A DNA stretch of 64,000 bases, taken from NCBI GenBank assembly GCA_035236585.1, contig CP141139.1, positions 39,317,217 to 39,381,216 on the forward strand. The letters run 5' to 3'. The DNA comes from Warburgia ugandensis. Lineage: Eukaryota; Streptophyta; Magnoliopsida; Canellales; Canellaceae. The notes below the pieces were generated by a model. That model had not been told where the DNA came from, searched no databases, and saw nothing but the letters and a program-made list of their open reading frames with translations. Made by a program: the position numbers and the translations under genes. Positions 37,634 through 54,875 of the stretch are shown here, piece after piece (position 1 is the stretch's first letter; every line of letters begins with the position of its first letter).

Positions 37634-37869
37634 AATTTCTTTATTTACATGTTCCTTACTTTATGTCTTAATACTATAGTTCAGTTTATTTATTGCTTTA
37701 GTGCCTAAATTAAAGTTTCTTTAAATTCTTTTGCTTGGCTAGGTTAAAGTAACATAATCTAAGTCTTAATCAACTCCATTTATCAAAGAATCCTCATGGA
37801 GTAGACCAATATATGCTGATTCTATACTCCAATAGAGCCATGCGCTTGTGATAATTAATTAAAACATAT
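37634..37869. other. Short AT-rich spacer
   Basis: Right flank of CACTA B; nothing recognised. Confidence 0.4.
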
Positions 37870-39050
37870 CATTTGTTATTTAGCAATTTTTGAAAGTAGC
37901 TTTTTCGTCTTTGATTGATCTTATCATCTTTGACTATTACCCTTTGATTGTCACTTTTAATGCTCTTAACGTGGTCTAAGTCCTTACTCTTCTGTTCTCT
38001 TATTTTTGCAAGTTCGAACACATTTTTCTCACCTTCTCTTGACCCTAATCTATTATAGAGATCATTATACTCCTTGAATTTAGTCACACTCATTACTTTC
38101 TTAGCAATGTTTTAAGCATTCTTATACTGTTCAAAGTCTTCGTTACTTCTAATCCTTTTTTCTACCTTAAAACACACCTATTTCTCTTTAATAAATGTTT
38201 TGTACTTTTCCACTCCACCCCCAAGTTTCTTTTACTGGTTGCTTTTACCCTTTTATATACTCCTAGAACATCTTTTGCCACTTTCATAATGGGCTCGGCC
38301 ATATCAGTTCACATGGTTTTTACTTCTATTTCATTGTTCTACTTTTCTTCTACCATCAACTTGCTTGTCGGTGATGTTTACTTCTCTCCTTTTAAGTTCC
38401 ACCACTTAGTTTTTGGACACTTATTAAGTTTATTTTTCTTCTTTCATCTTTTAATATAAATAGCCAAAACCATTAACCTATGTTGTGTGGTTAAACTCTC
38501 ATTGGGTATCACCTTACAATCCTTATACATTGATCTCCTGGTATTCCTGAGTAGAAAAAAAGTCTATTTGGCTTTATATCATATCCTCCATGTGCCATAT
38601 CATATCATTCCTTTTCTTTTCCTATATAACCATTTAACTTAGCTCCTATAAATTACACCTCTGTGTTGGGAATTTCTTGCATTACTCTCTCCATCTCTTC
38701 CTGAAATTATCTCTTGATTCTATCTTCTAACCTTACTTGTGAGGCATATGCACTTATAACATTTATGATCTTCTCTCCTAGAATAAAGTTTGTTAGTAAA
38801 ATTCTCACTAGTTCTTCTAACGTCTACAACTTTATCCTTTAATTTTTTTATCCGCCACTATCCCTGCTCTATTTTTTATTACTGTTGTTACCTATATACA
38901 AGAGCTTATAATCATCAATGTCTCTAGTTTTCGCTCCTTTTCACTTGGTTCTTTGGACACAAGCTATGTTGACACTCCTACATATCATCATATTGATTAA
39001 CTTCTTATACCTTACTTCAATATGCCTATATTCTAGGTAGTGATATGACT
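37870..39050 (-). mobile_element. RTE-clade LINE fragment (endonuclease to start of reverse transcriptase)
   Basis: Minus strand. Near 38940 comes a 'QRTKW'-like start of an apurinic endonuclease domain, then NVISAYA at about 38750, and a VIPNESLTTQHRLMVLAIYI block at about 38460-38510, a hallmark linker of plant RTE elements. It ends with an open stretch (37869-38093) reading YNDLYNRLGSREGEKNVFEL. The endonuclease part is broken by several stops. The fragment stops just before the RT core, so it complements the RT-containing fragments at 17.8 kb and 49.7 kb. Confidence 0.8.
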
Positions 39051-39254
39051 CTTATTTTCCTAAGTTAGTCTCTTTATTTGAGCACATTTAGAATGATATG
39101 GGAATCGCAGCCTACTTTCTATTGCATCTGGGATCTAATGCAGGGAATCACTTATAGGGAATTGTCCTAGCAGCCTTTGCCCGTTTTCCATTGCATTTCG
39201 GATTCAATGCAATGTGTAGCTTACAGGCGTACCCTTGTCAACTCATTTGAATAC

Positions 39255-39370
39255 CTGAATTTCTATTTGTCTCTGTCTAGCTACCCATTCCTTTTCTGTA
39301 GCACGTTTGAACTCATCAGTCACCTTCTGCTGCTCCCATCCAGTAACCAAGTTGCTCTGATTCTGAGGCA
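39255..39370 (-). pseudogene. Fragment of the J-domain gene, exon 1 end
   Basis: Reads TDEFKRATEKEWVARQRQIE on the minus strand against TDEFKRAAEEEWAARQRQLK at the end of coding exon 1 of the gene at 41897-47055, with the exon-end CAG and a GT donor conserved at the same point (39255/39254). The open frame that contains it (39243-39464) is otherwise unrelated. It is a relic of a partial gene duplication. Confidence 0.8.
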
Positions 39371-39454
39371 TAGAAGGAAACCATATGAAATGATAACTAT
39401 ATACGTGACAAATAAGAACAAGAGCACCCAGGAAGATGGAAGAAGAAGGGTTTC

Positions 39455-39900
39455 TTTGCTTCATTTCCTCATGAAGGTGTCCTCTGTCTCCACCATATAG
39501 GATAAGTGTGTAGTTTCAGCCTTCCTTTTCTTCTTCAATCGCTGTGCTTCTTCTGCATGCAAATGGAATAGGGGAAGCAAAATTTATGAATGGATGGAGA
39601 CGAATATGAGAATGCCGTTTTCTCTTAATAAAAAGGAACGAAGATACAAACGAAAAAAGAAAAGAAAAAGAACAACCAATAGTTATCTTATATGTGCTAT
39701 TGGGAGCACTACAGTATTTAGGCGTATATAGCCCATATTTTCAGCTGTTTTACCTCTGCTTAAACTATTTTGTGTATGTTTTAGAATTGCCAAGGATAAG
39801 ATAATTCTCCACGGATATGTTTGTTCTTGCATTCTTGCTTCCCGAACAATCAAGTAATGTGCTGCAAATGTGGATGCTAAGCACCGAATCAGAGTGACTT
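39455..39900 (-). pseudogene. Fragment of the J-domain gene, exon 2 and part of intron 1
   Basis: 39510-39557 is nearly identical to coding exon 2 of the gene (44461-44506), including 'CTTCCTTTTCTTCTTCAATC' followed by 'GCTGTGCTTC'. The following sequence to about 39810 matches intron 1 (44.76-44.92 kb: 'TAGCCCAT.TTTT', 'GCCAA....GATAA.ATAATT'). The fragment is in the gene's orientation but lies upstream, in minus-strand terms, of the exon 1 end fragment at 39255, so the order is scrambled. Confidence 0.75.
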
Positions 39901-39924
39901 GATCTCGAAGCGAGAGAAACACAA

Positions 39925-39993
39925 GGAGTCTAACGAGTTCAAACGTGCTTCAGAAAAAGAATGGGGGTTAGGCAGAGACAATTACAGATTCAG
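39925..39993 (+). pseudogene. Inverted fragment of the J-domain gene, exon 1 end
   Basis: The plus strand reads an EFKRASEKEW stretch and matches the last ~70 bp of coding exon 1 in reverse orientation to the gene, ending in CAG|GT like the original donor. Together with 39255-39370 it forms an inverted pair about 0.6 kb apart. Confidence 0.75.
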
Positions 39994-40619
39994 GTTTGGC
40001 ACACGTACCCTTTTTCTCATCGTTAAATCTCATTAAAATGGCAGCAAAAACTTGCGGTTTGGAGTCTCCACTATCCTCATTTTGCTTCTTAGTTTCGCCA
40101 CGTACATAGAGAGTGTATTGCTATTTGTCCATGCTTTTGTATTTTGCAACTATGATTGAAACATAACAAAAATGGGCTGGGAACTGGCAAATTGAATCAG
40201 AACTAGTCCAAGCTAAGTCGATTTGGACGACACATTCGAGTTCTCAAGTTATTAAACTATGTTAGGAGAACATTACTTGAATGGAGGTCGGAGATTGCCA
40301 CTGCAGGTACCGTACAAAACTTCACTATAAGGTGCTCTATTGACAAGAGTATCGGCCATATCGCTAGATCCACAGTGGATATGAGGAAAAGAATAAAGAA
40401 CTGTCTAAAAGCTGAGTAAATTTGTTCATGAAGATGGCAAATTTCGCTCCCGGTGACACGTGCTTCGCCCAGGGAATGAGGTTCGAAAAGCCATTTCAAG
40501 AACTGGGGCACCCTCAAAGAGGCATATATGTAATTTGCTTTCCCTCGGGTGTTTCATACTGCGCCTGGGCGTTGCTCATGGAATGTGGATCCTCTTTGCC
40601 ACGTAAAGAAGTTTTACAT
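39994..40619. other. Unassigned, moderately GC-balanced DNA
   Basis: Overlapping open frames on both strands (40257-40517 minus, 40422-40679 plus) with no recognised domain. The stretch 40430-40620 has more CpG than its surroundings and could be displaced genic or promoter DNA. Confidence 0.35.
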
Positions 40620-40690
40620 GTCACCTTGTTTTTCATCCAGAGGGTTTCCCAGAACTGCTCTCTCGGTCCCAACCAGTAGTAATTGCGTGA
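40620..40690 (-). pseudogene. Possible exon 1 fragment of the J-domain gene
   Basis: Short similarity to 45285-45335 of exon 1 ('GGTTT.CCCAGAACTGC' then 'AATT' spacing). Too short for certainty, but it lies in the cluster of gene fragments. Confidence 0.45.
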
Positions 40691-40806
40691 TTAGCTTTCT
40701 TGGCCTCATTTCTTTTGCATCTTAAACATATGGTACGCATTGAATTTTTTAGTCCATTCAAATGAAAAGCTACGGTAAATGGAGAGTTCTTACGGGTGTA
40801 TGTGTG

Positions 40807-40810
<4 letters not shown>

Positions 40811-40866
<56 letters not shown>
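40811..40866. repeat. (AG)n microsatellite
   Basis: About 27 AG units downstream of the J-domain gene. It produces a spurious serine-leucine-rich open frame on the minus strand. Confidence 0.95.
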
Positions 40867-40869
<3 letters not shown>

Positions 40870-41379
40870 AAATAAGTATAGAAAAAGGCAAGTGCACTGT
40901 CCAGCCAGAGAAGATTTGTTAACAATTTGAAAGAGCATTTGAAATGCTGGAGGAAAATTGCGGATCAAGTGATCATTTGCTGAGAGAGAGAGAGCGATAA
41001 ATGTTTAAATTGTTTGAGAAAAAAGAAGAGCGATAATTGCAATTAGAGCTAAACGAAGACAGACTCGTAGTTAATTAAAAAAAAAAGGAATGCATGGAGA
41101 GAAAGTAGGAACAGACTGAAAAAAATTTCATCTAGAAAACCAAGATGTTTAACGGTTTTGCCAGTAAATCTAGCTGCTCTGATATTATTCCTTGGAAAAC
41201 ACGCACATTTTCCAGCCTGGAGACCTTTTGGATTTACGCCTAACAGAACTGGCATTTCTGAAATGAAAATAAGCGACCTGCAGCATTCATTAAAATCACG
41301 ATTTTTTGAGAACCTAGATTTTCAGATTGATTGGCCCACATCAGCTAATTCTATCAAATATTATATGCAAGGGCCACCT

Positions 41380-41525
41380 TTGGATGATCAGACCCATTCA
41401 TCTGATTCTACAGCCATGGTGTCTCCTAAATGAAAATCCCTGATTCTACAGCTATGGTGTCTCCTACAGCAAGGATTGGATTGGATGAAAATCCCTGATT
41501 CTACAGCAAGGATTGGATGATTCTA
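41380..41525. repeat. Short tandem duplications downstream of the gene
   Basis: 'GATTCTACAGC.ATGGTGTCTC' occurs twice and 'GAAAATCCCTGATTCTACAG' with 'AAGGATTGGAT' recur within 145 bp. This is the presumed 3' flank of the J-domain gene. Confidence 0.75.
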
Positions 41526-41896
41526 GCATGCCAAATTTTTTGAAAAACAGCAGCACCTTGCAAATACTTTTTTGAACAACTACAGGAAAACGAGTGTCCA
41601 AAAGGAACATAAGAAAACTATAAGAAAATCTTTGGGACTACTGGTACAGAAAAGAATGCAATAGTTATGTACAATATTCTGTATTGTTTGTTCTTCGGGT
41701 CAAACCTAGGGTGATATAACCTAGGATTTCTTACATTTACTAGAAAAAAGGATGTGTAACCTGCAATTGTATCTCCAGAGAAAAACTTGAAACCAAAGAG
41801 TGCTGCTGAAAATAGCACCCAGTTCTAACAATTATCCCAACGAATTGATTGCCCAAAACCACGAGAACTAAAATGATTGGTTTTTTGTATCTCCAG

Positions 41897-47055
<5,159 letters not shown>

Positions 47056-49707
47056 TCCTTTCCCTGCTGTATTTCCTTAGTAGAATGTCTTATGTTAAAA
47101 AAAAAATATCACAACAGATTAGTATGAATACTCCTTTACTTTTAATATAATTTTCTCCGGAAGGGTCTCCTTTAGCTGTTAACGAATTTGATTTTCCAGT
47201 GTGACATATTTATTGCACCAAAATCTTCGAGCTGGAGGTTGAATTTTCATTTTGACACCACTATAAGCATACACTGAATAACTTTCACTAAGACAGTTCC
47301 CTCCCTGCAACCTGCCAGAGTATAAAGTAAGAGAAGTCACCAAAACACACAAAATAGAACACTAAGAATGAAGTGAAAAGACAAAGCAACTCCAACATGA
47401 ATCTCAAAAATCTCACTGGAAAACTTTGACATTGAACAAAACAGTGTCAAAGAATGAACACGACAATTCACAGATAACTGCATGCCAGGATGTAACTGCT
47501 GTAGAATATGCAATAGTAACATATAAAAACATCACTTCAGTTCAAAAGTCAAAAACCTCAAAACTTATCACATATAGAATCCAACTAAAACATATAGATA
47601 GTGCCTGTGACAAAATTTTACATAAGGTCAGGAGAAACGACAAAACAATATCTAAGCTAGGAAAATTCCAAAGGAGGTAATCCTCAACATATAATATATG
47701 ACATTTTTTTTCTGTTTTTCTTTTACTATGTGCAGAAACTGCTAGGCTGATGACAGCAATGCACACAAGAAAAAGGGTGCACAAAGTTATTGTAATAACT
47801 TGAATTTTTATCACCATTTTTGTTACTCATGAAATGAGACTTTCTTTCCCAAAAGATGAGAACATGGTTTTGATGGATAGACAAATTGATAAATGGCATT
47901 TTTTAATTTTTATTCGACATTTTCTATTGGTTGAAGGTCCATAGTTGAAATCCATATGGTAAGGACATTTTGAAGCAAAAAGAAGCCTATACATGGTTAG
48001 GAGGTCTATTACTAAAACTTGGATGTGCAACCAAGACAGTCCCATAATAATAAATGGGTTAAGATGTTTTTCTAACAAGGGCACATATACTTAAGCAATG
48101 CCTTGGCACCCATGCAATCTGGCATTTTGGATTAGGAAAGTGAGATGTGAAGAGATAGGAGGCTAGGATGGTTTTAGCAGCTGGGTGGAAGTGGAGATAG
48201 GAGGATTTCTTAGATTAGGAGAGGAGGCTGGCTTGGGCAGCAAGGAAAATCAATTAGAAAGTCTTATGAGTAAAAGATGTCCCCACCTAAACATATTTGG
48301 CTGAAAACCATCCAAGAGAGAAAGAGACAGTGAAGAGAATGTGGAAGAAGAAGAGGAAGAAGAAAAAAGCAGGGAAAAACACTGTGGAATCACACGAGTT
48401 TCTACTGCAAAGTAGGTGATTCTAAAACTACTAAGTTTTCATCAGTTTTTTGAAAAGCTTTTGGAGATATATTGATGATGTTTTCATCAGAAATTGCGTG
48501 CATGATATTGAGAAATTTGGTACAGTTAAATCTTCAACATCCAACTCATGTTTACAGTGATTAAAGATGTTTTCTGTTAACGTCAAATTGTGCATATTTT
48601 ATGCAGTTTTCTTAACCCATGTGCATGTTTTATGTGGTTTTCTTAACCCATGTGCATGATAAGTTAAGAAACGTTAAATCCATACTATGTACTCCTGAAT
48701 TAGATGTTTTCTTATAAGAGTTATACATTGTTAAAACATCATGTTCCATGATACATGTGCTAGTATCTTTGGATGATAAATGGCATCTTTTTCCATCCAC
48801 TGTTGATAATTTTTAGCATGGATAAATGACTGATTGCAGATGCTTATTTAGCATGATTTATTTTATGGCTGTTAGTAACGTGTTATAGCATCAATTCATG
48901 ATTAGTTTAGGTGTTTATCTAGCATAGGAATCATGACTTGATAAAACATCCTGGAGTATGAATTTTGTCAATGAAATTCAAGCTTGATATTTAGCCCATT
49001 CAAGCACTGTTTTAGCAGATTTTTAAGTGTATTCATGTATGTTTTTCCTAGTATATTAACTGTTGTGTTCATGGGTACTGCTTTTACATAAAATTGAGTA
49101 TTTATCCTATGATATTTTTTCTAAAAATAAGCCTCGAAGAGAAGCCTGAGAGAGACGTTTTTCTTAGAATGAATGAGGCACATAAGGTCTGGTTTAAATG
49201 TTGAAAATAATTTACTATTTAAATTTTTTTTTTTTTTTTTTATGGTTCTAAAATGGATTATGATATTACTGTTTTAGCATAAAAATTATGCACCTTTAGA
49301 TTTGATTTTAACTCACTTAAAAATTTAGAAAATTAACGTTTTTATAGTGGAATTTTGATGGTTTTAGTATGTTAATTTCGAAAGATTTGACACCCTCTTA
49401 AGGACTGCTTTTGGACTGAAAATCTCACCATGATAACCACAGTTTTTATGTTGTAGATAATATATGAAAAATCATGTTTTTGAAACTACGAAGTCAAGGT
49501 TTAATAGATTGATTTTCAGCAAGTTGCTAAGCTATAGAAAGACATGGTTTTAAGAACCCAAGACAAGCCAATATTTGAGCATGTTGTTATGCCTAAAAGA
49601 TGGCAAGTTCTAAAACATGAATTGAGGCTATTCTGCGTATAGTTTTGGCACAAAGATGTGCCTAGGTTTTTGAGAATATAAGGATTGAAAATATTGTAAA
49701 CCTAAAT
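47056..49707. other. Upstream region of the J-domain gene, possibly leader intron
   Basis: An acceptor-like AATACAG lies just before 47066 in gene orientation, preceded by TACTAAG, so a non-coding exon boundary 11 bases before the ATG is possible. The rest has no recognised gene. A purine-rich stretch at 48310-48370 and a T-run at 49220-49240 are the only marks. Confidence 0.45.
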
Positions 49708-51245
49708 AACATTGGACATTATAGATATGAATGTAGGATTAGAATACCTAAAGTAAAAGAATTATTGAAAAAGTTGAAATCAGGAAAAGCCATGGGGCCT
49801 AATGATATACCAATAGAGGTTTGGAAGTATATAGTAAATACTAGAGTAGTTTGGTTGACCAAGTTGTTTAACAAGATTATAAAATAAAAGAAAATACGGA
49901 TGAATGGAGGAAAAGCTCTATTGTACCAATTTATAAGAATAAAGGAGAGCTACAGAGCTGAATTAATTATCGAGGGATCAAACTTATGAGCCATACTATG
50001 AAACTTTTTGAAAGAGTGATTAAAAAGAGGCTATAACATGAAACAAGTGTATCGGAGAACCAATTTGGTTTCATGCCTGGCAGGTCTACCATTAAAGCTA
50101 TTTTCTTACTAAGACAATTGATAGAGAAATATAGGGAGAGGAGGAAAGACCTCCACATGGTCTTTATCGACTTAGAAAAAGCTTATGATAGAGTCCCTAA
50201 AGAATAAATATACAGAACATTGTGCGAGAAAGAGGTTTCATGATGGTATCTAGAAATAATTAGAAATATGTATGAGGGAGCGGTAACAAATGTTAAGACC
50301 ACCAGTGGTGAGACCGATGATTTTCTTGCCATTATAGGATTGTATTAAGGATCTGCATTGAGCCCATACCTTTTCACATTGATTATAGATGAGTTAAAAA
50401 AAACATCTACACAAGGAGATTCCATGGTGCATGCTATTTACAGATGATAGTCTTATTTGATGAGATAAAGGAACGCATAAACACAAAGCTAAAGTTATGG
50501 AGAAAAGCATTAAAATCTAAAGGATTTCAAATCAGCCAAACTAAGACAAAATATATGAAATGCAATTTAGCAAGGAGAGGAGTAGGAGTGGAACACTAGT
50601 TAAGATTGATAACCAAGAAGTCCCCATAAAAGACCACCTTTGGTACTTAGGATCAATGATTCATGAGAATGGAGAGATTAAGGAGGTTACCTAGAAAATC
50701 CAAGTGGGTTGGAACAAATGAAGATGTACATCTGGAGTTTTATGTGATCGATGGCGAGTGCCACTCAAACTAAAAGGAAAATTTTGTAGGTTGGCCTGCT
50801 CTATGGATCAGAGTGTTGGGCAGTTAAGGAACATCATGTAAATGTCACATAAATGAGGATGTTGAGATAGATGAGTGGCAAGACAAGAAATGATAGAATT
50901 AGGAATGAAAACATCAAAAGAAACATAGGGGTAGCATAAATAGGTAACAAGATGAGGGAGATTAGACTTAGATGGTTTGAACATGTCCAACGGAGACCAA
51001 AAACAGCACTAGTTAGGAGTGAGGCAATGCAAGTAGAAAGTTCTAAAAGGGCAAGGGAAAGGCCCAAAAGAACGTGGATAGAAGTGGTGAGAATAGCTTT
51101 TAAAACTTTAGAATTAAATAAAGCCATGGTACTTAATAGAGAGGAATGGAGGAATAAGATTCATGCGGCCTACCCTAATTGGGATAAGGTCTTGATGATG
51201 ACGAAGACGACATATACTAATTATCCAATTGGGTTTTCCATCTAG
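49708..51245 (+). mobile_element. RTE-clade LINE, 5'-truncated (reverse transcriptase and C-terminus)
   Basis: It starts inside the RT N-terminal region (IPKVKELLKKLKSGKAMGPN at about 49750). RT motifs follow: FMPGRST (about 50070), [12 protein letters not shown] (about 50163-50198), and the catalytic block read as MLFTDD at about 50431-50448 in place of the usual MLFADD. The C-terminal open stretch at 50952-51245 reads MREIRLRWFEHVQRRPKTAL and ends with NWDKV, the RTE C-terminal pattern. Several stops and frameshifts make it inactive. It lies in the same direction opposite to the gene, within its possible leader intron. Confidence 0.88.
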
Positions 51246-51349
51246 GAACCCTATAAATTCATATTCATTCATCCAAAATCCTCATGTCATACTAGTTTGT
51301 ATTCAAAACTCAGGTGGTTTCTTTTTCCCAAATATTTAGGCTCTTCCTA

Positions 51350-54300
51350 AGCTCTAAATGGAAAGGTTGATAGATCTAATTCTATCCTCATAAACAATTT
51401 ACAATTCAATTTCAGTAACATTCTCCTTATGATTCATCTCTATCACTCTCACTTGTTAGTTGTATATGACTTTTGGAAAATTGTGCATTTAATGCATTCA
51501 ACGCAAATACATGATAAACACAATTTTTCATATTGTTTAAATTTAAACATTCAAAGATAATGTACCTATACAAGACAATATCTTCATTACCCAGGACTTC
51601 CAGTCACAACACCAATTGCATAAGTTATTAGATGCTTACATGTTCATAATACAAATACATACAGTCTTTGTCTTTTTTATTAATTACAGAAATCTCAACA
51701 TAGTCCATATCTTACCTTTCCTTTTCAAAAACATACATAAATACATACATACAACAAATCATAGTTTCTATGTAAGGAAATCTCATAATAATTGTTAACA
51801 ACTTGACTGAAAATAACATAAAGCATTCATTGAATCATGAAGTCATGTCGTAAGTCCATATAGCAATTTCCCATCTAGGTTTTAGTTTCTACATGCCACT
51901 TTGGGGGGAGGGGATAGCCCCGGTGCATGAAGCTCCCGCCTATGTGGGGTCCGGGAAAGGGGCGGACCACAAGGGCCTATAGTACGCATCCTTACCTTGT
52001 ATTTTTACAAGAGGCTGTTTCCACTCCTTGGACCCATGACCTCAAGGTCACATGATGGCAACTTTTACCATTGCACCAAGGCTTCCCTTCTTCTGCATGC
52101 CACTTATAAAACAAAAATCATGCTGTAATCATATCAGTGCATTTTACTTGATTCACAATACATGCCTCATACATATAAATGCGTCCAATTTTCATTCTAA
52201 CATGAAATTCACAAATATGCTGAGATATGCTAGAAATACCATCTATCAGACTATACATATACATAGCCTCTCTCTATCTCAGCGTAGAGGCGTCTTAAAA
52301 TGAGTCACTACAAACACACTCTATAGAGGATCAGTACTAGCTCTTCCAAGTTGCTTGATTTCAACATATCGACAAAATTACAAACTATACACTGGCCAAA
52401 CCAACTCATACAAGCCGTCTGATTTTAACCATATCTATAATCACATAGATCGCAATCTTTAGATGAGGCCAGGACCAACTCTAGTGCGTCACCTGATTTT
52501 TATTCATATCAATAAAATACAGATTATACATGAGCCAGACCAACTCACACAAGTCGTCTAATTTTAATTGTATCTGTGATCACATATATCACAGTCTATA
52601 GATGGGGCCAGGACTAACTCTTGCGAATCACCTGATTTTTCTTATATCAACATATCATAATTCATGGGCCAGGCCAACTCTCTTGAGTCGCCTGAAACAC
52701 ATCATAGTTTGTACATGGGCCAAGCCAACTCTTGCGAGTCACATGATTTTAACCATAACTGTGACTCACCGTATTTAGATTACAGCATTTAAGAATAAAA
52801 TCTCACGGTAAAATTGTTAAAAACAGATTTTCAGAATATATGAATATCATCTGAACAAATTAGCAAAAACATAGACACAATTATGGGTATGTACCTAATT
52901 ACCATCAAACAATATGGTAGATTTCCCTCACGTGCCAAAATGCAAATAACATATTCCATTGCATGAATACTTAAGTTTTCATTCAAAACAAAGCATATGC
53001 ATATTTAACTTCTCTAATAAAACTCATTAAAAAAATCAAAATACAAATATATGGAAAACATAACAATCTTACTTCCACCTACCTCAAATTGACTGTGAAT
53101 AGCTAATCAATTCATGCACTCACTCTCAATCAATCACACGTCTGTAACAAATAAACACACATTTAGATATACAAATCTAAAATTTCTCTTAGCTTCCCCA
53201 TTCTAGAAGTTTTCTCTAAGTTAGTCCTTGGTACTGATCAGCACAGGGCAAAGTGATCGCACTCATCATGGCATTGATTGCATTTCATTAACTATTGATT
53301 AACTACCAATTGAATGCAAAGGTTATTGGATAACCAATCCACACCGTTGGTCCTTGATTGGCTATTCACCTCTCTTCTTAAGTGCCTATAATTTCTAAAA
53401 CACGAGACTGCAAGTTAATTTTGCAGTTTAATGGCCTTAGACTATTGATCCACAACCAGATCCAATCTTGGGGGTCTGACTTAGGTTCCATGCACCACTA
53501 ATAGTCATAACTATCTAAATTTTGGGTCATGCAGTAGATCCAACCGTTGCATGGTGGTTTTACTTTAAGTCCTCAACACATTATACAGTCGGATGTGTTT
53601 TTAAATCTAATTAATATAAAATTATTATGGACAATTCAAATCACCCATCTTTTCTCAGTTTTCCTATATGCCCTTTATTTTCAAGGTTAGTTTTCCAATG
53701 ATCAGTAGTTTGGTCATAACATTTTCAGAATATCTTTGCTAATTGGAAACCAAGGAACACGATGGTGGCGTCTGATCATCAATTAGATGTCACAGGGTCA
53801 CAATTTGAATAGTGACAAATTAGACGACCTAAATCATGTGATCTATTCACTTTTGGATTTTGAAATTTTTGAGTTTTCTATCAATTTGAGAGTTGGGGAA
53901 CTTACTTGTAGCATCTTGATCATCGATCAGACATTAGCAGTTACTATTTACACAGTAACAGATTGGACGACTAAGATTATCCAATAGGTTTTAAGCCTCG
54001 GTAAACAATCTCAATCAAATCCAAGTTATATCATTAGAAAATCAACGGTTTGATGATCCTAAAAAATAGATTTAGCATGAAATAGCATGGATCTAGCAAG
54101 AAAATCCAAATCACAAATAGGGTTTCACCATCTTACCTCCCAAGTGTGTCACCAGGCTTTTCCCTCTTTGAAATGACTTGGATTGACCTTGATTTGTCGT
54201 GAAATACTTCGAGCTTTGTCGTGTGTTGATCTCCCCTTCAATTTGCAATCAAGCAGGGCAAGGATAGTCCCAAAACCGTGGGGTTTTGGTTCGTGCCAGT

Positions 54301-54875
54301 GTGCAAAAGATTTTGATTAACTTGGATCGTTGATCTGAGCCATTGTCCTCTTCGGCAAATGCCTGAACTTCGGCACCCGAAAACCCCAAAAATCTCCTTG
54401 CGTGGTCTAGTTTTCCGGCGTGCAGGCACTTGTTCCCTCTCTTTTCTCTCCCTTCTCCTCTCCTTCTATCCTCCTTCCTTTCTTCTTCCTCTTTTCTTCT
54501 TCCCCTTTTCTTCTTCCTCGTCGAGTTTCTCTACATGTCGGATTGGGAACAAACCATTAGGTCTAATCTAAATCTAATTTAAATGAGAGACGTGCCATTA
54601 TCAAAATGGACCTCCTGTTAACCAAAAAACCCTTCTTTTTTTCACCTTTAAAAGGCCATAACTCCTTCATTCAAACTCTGATTCCAGCATTTTTAGTGTT
54701 GTAGGAATAGTTTTCTTGAGTACAATCCAATTATTGAGGTCTCAACGGTCAATTAGATGTCCTTCAAAACATTAATTCCCTGAAACTCAAAACATGAAAG
54801 TCCAAATTCAAATTTTCTTCAAAAATAAGTAAAAAATTATACAAAAATGCAATTCTAAAAATTGGGGTTGTTGCA
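51350..54875 (-). mobile_element. LTR fossil, copy 4 (reverse orientation), interrupted by a SINE
   Basis: On the minus strand it begins at 54875 with TGCAACAACCCCAATTTT. It shows the same landmarks as the other copies: conserved block at about 54600-54620, purine-rich tract (as CT on plus) at 54430-54540, 'ATCAACGGTTTGATGATCC' at about 54040, and the block shared with copy 3 at about 51590-51625. The left edge is approximate. Without the SINE insertion it is about 3.3 kb and carries no gag or pol. Old, non-coding, solo-LTR-like. Confidence 0.5.
51902..52091 (-). mobile_element. Au-like SINE, minus orientation, with 14-bp target duplications
   Basis: Read on the minus strand it starts GAAGGGAAGCCTTGG-like and has GGTAAAAGTTG (A-box area), GGTCATGGGTCCAAGG (B-box area), GAAACAGCCTCTTG, then the CCCACATAGGCGGGAGC and GTGCACCGGGGC-type end, the full landmark order of the plant Au SINE. 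The flanking 14-bp repeats TCTACATGCCACTT (51888-51901) and TCTGCATGCCACTT (52092-52105) differ at one base. It is inserted into LTR copy 4 and is better preserved than the copy at 6066. Confidence 0.92.

Noticed and set aside
40257-40679. Open frames on both strands that could be a small gene
   Set aside because: No recognised domain, no splice or start support, and they lie in a cluster of rearranged gene fragments; left as unassigned DNA.
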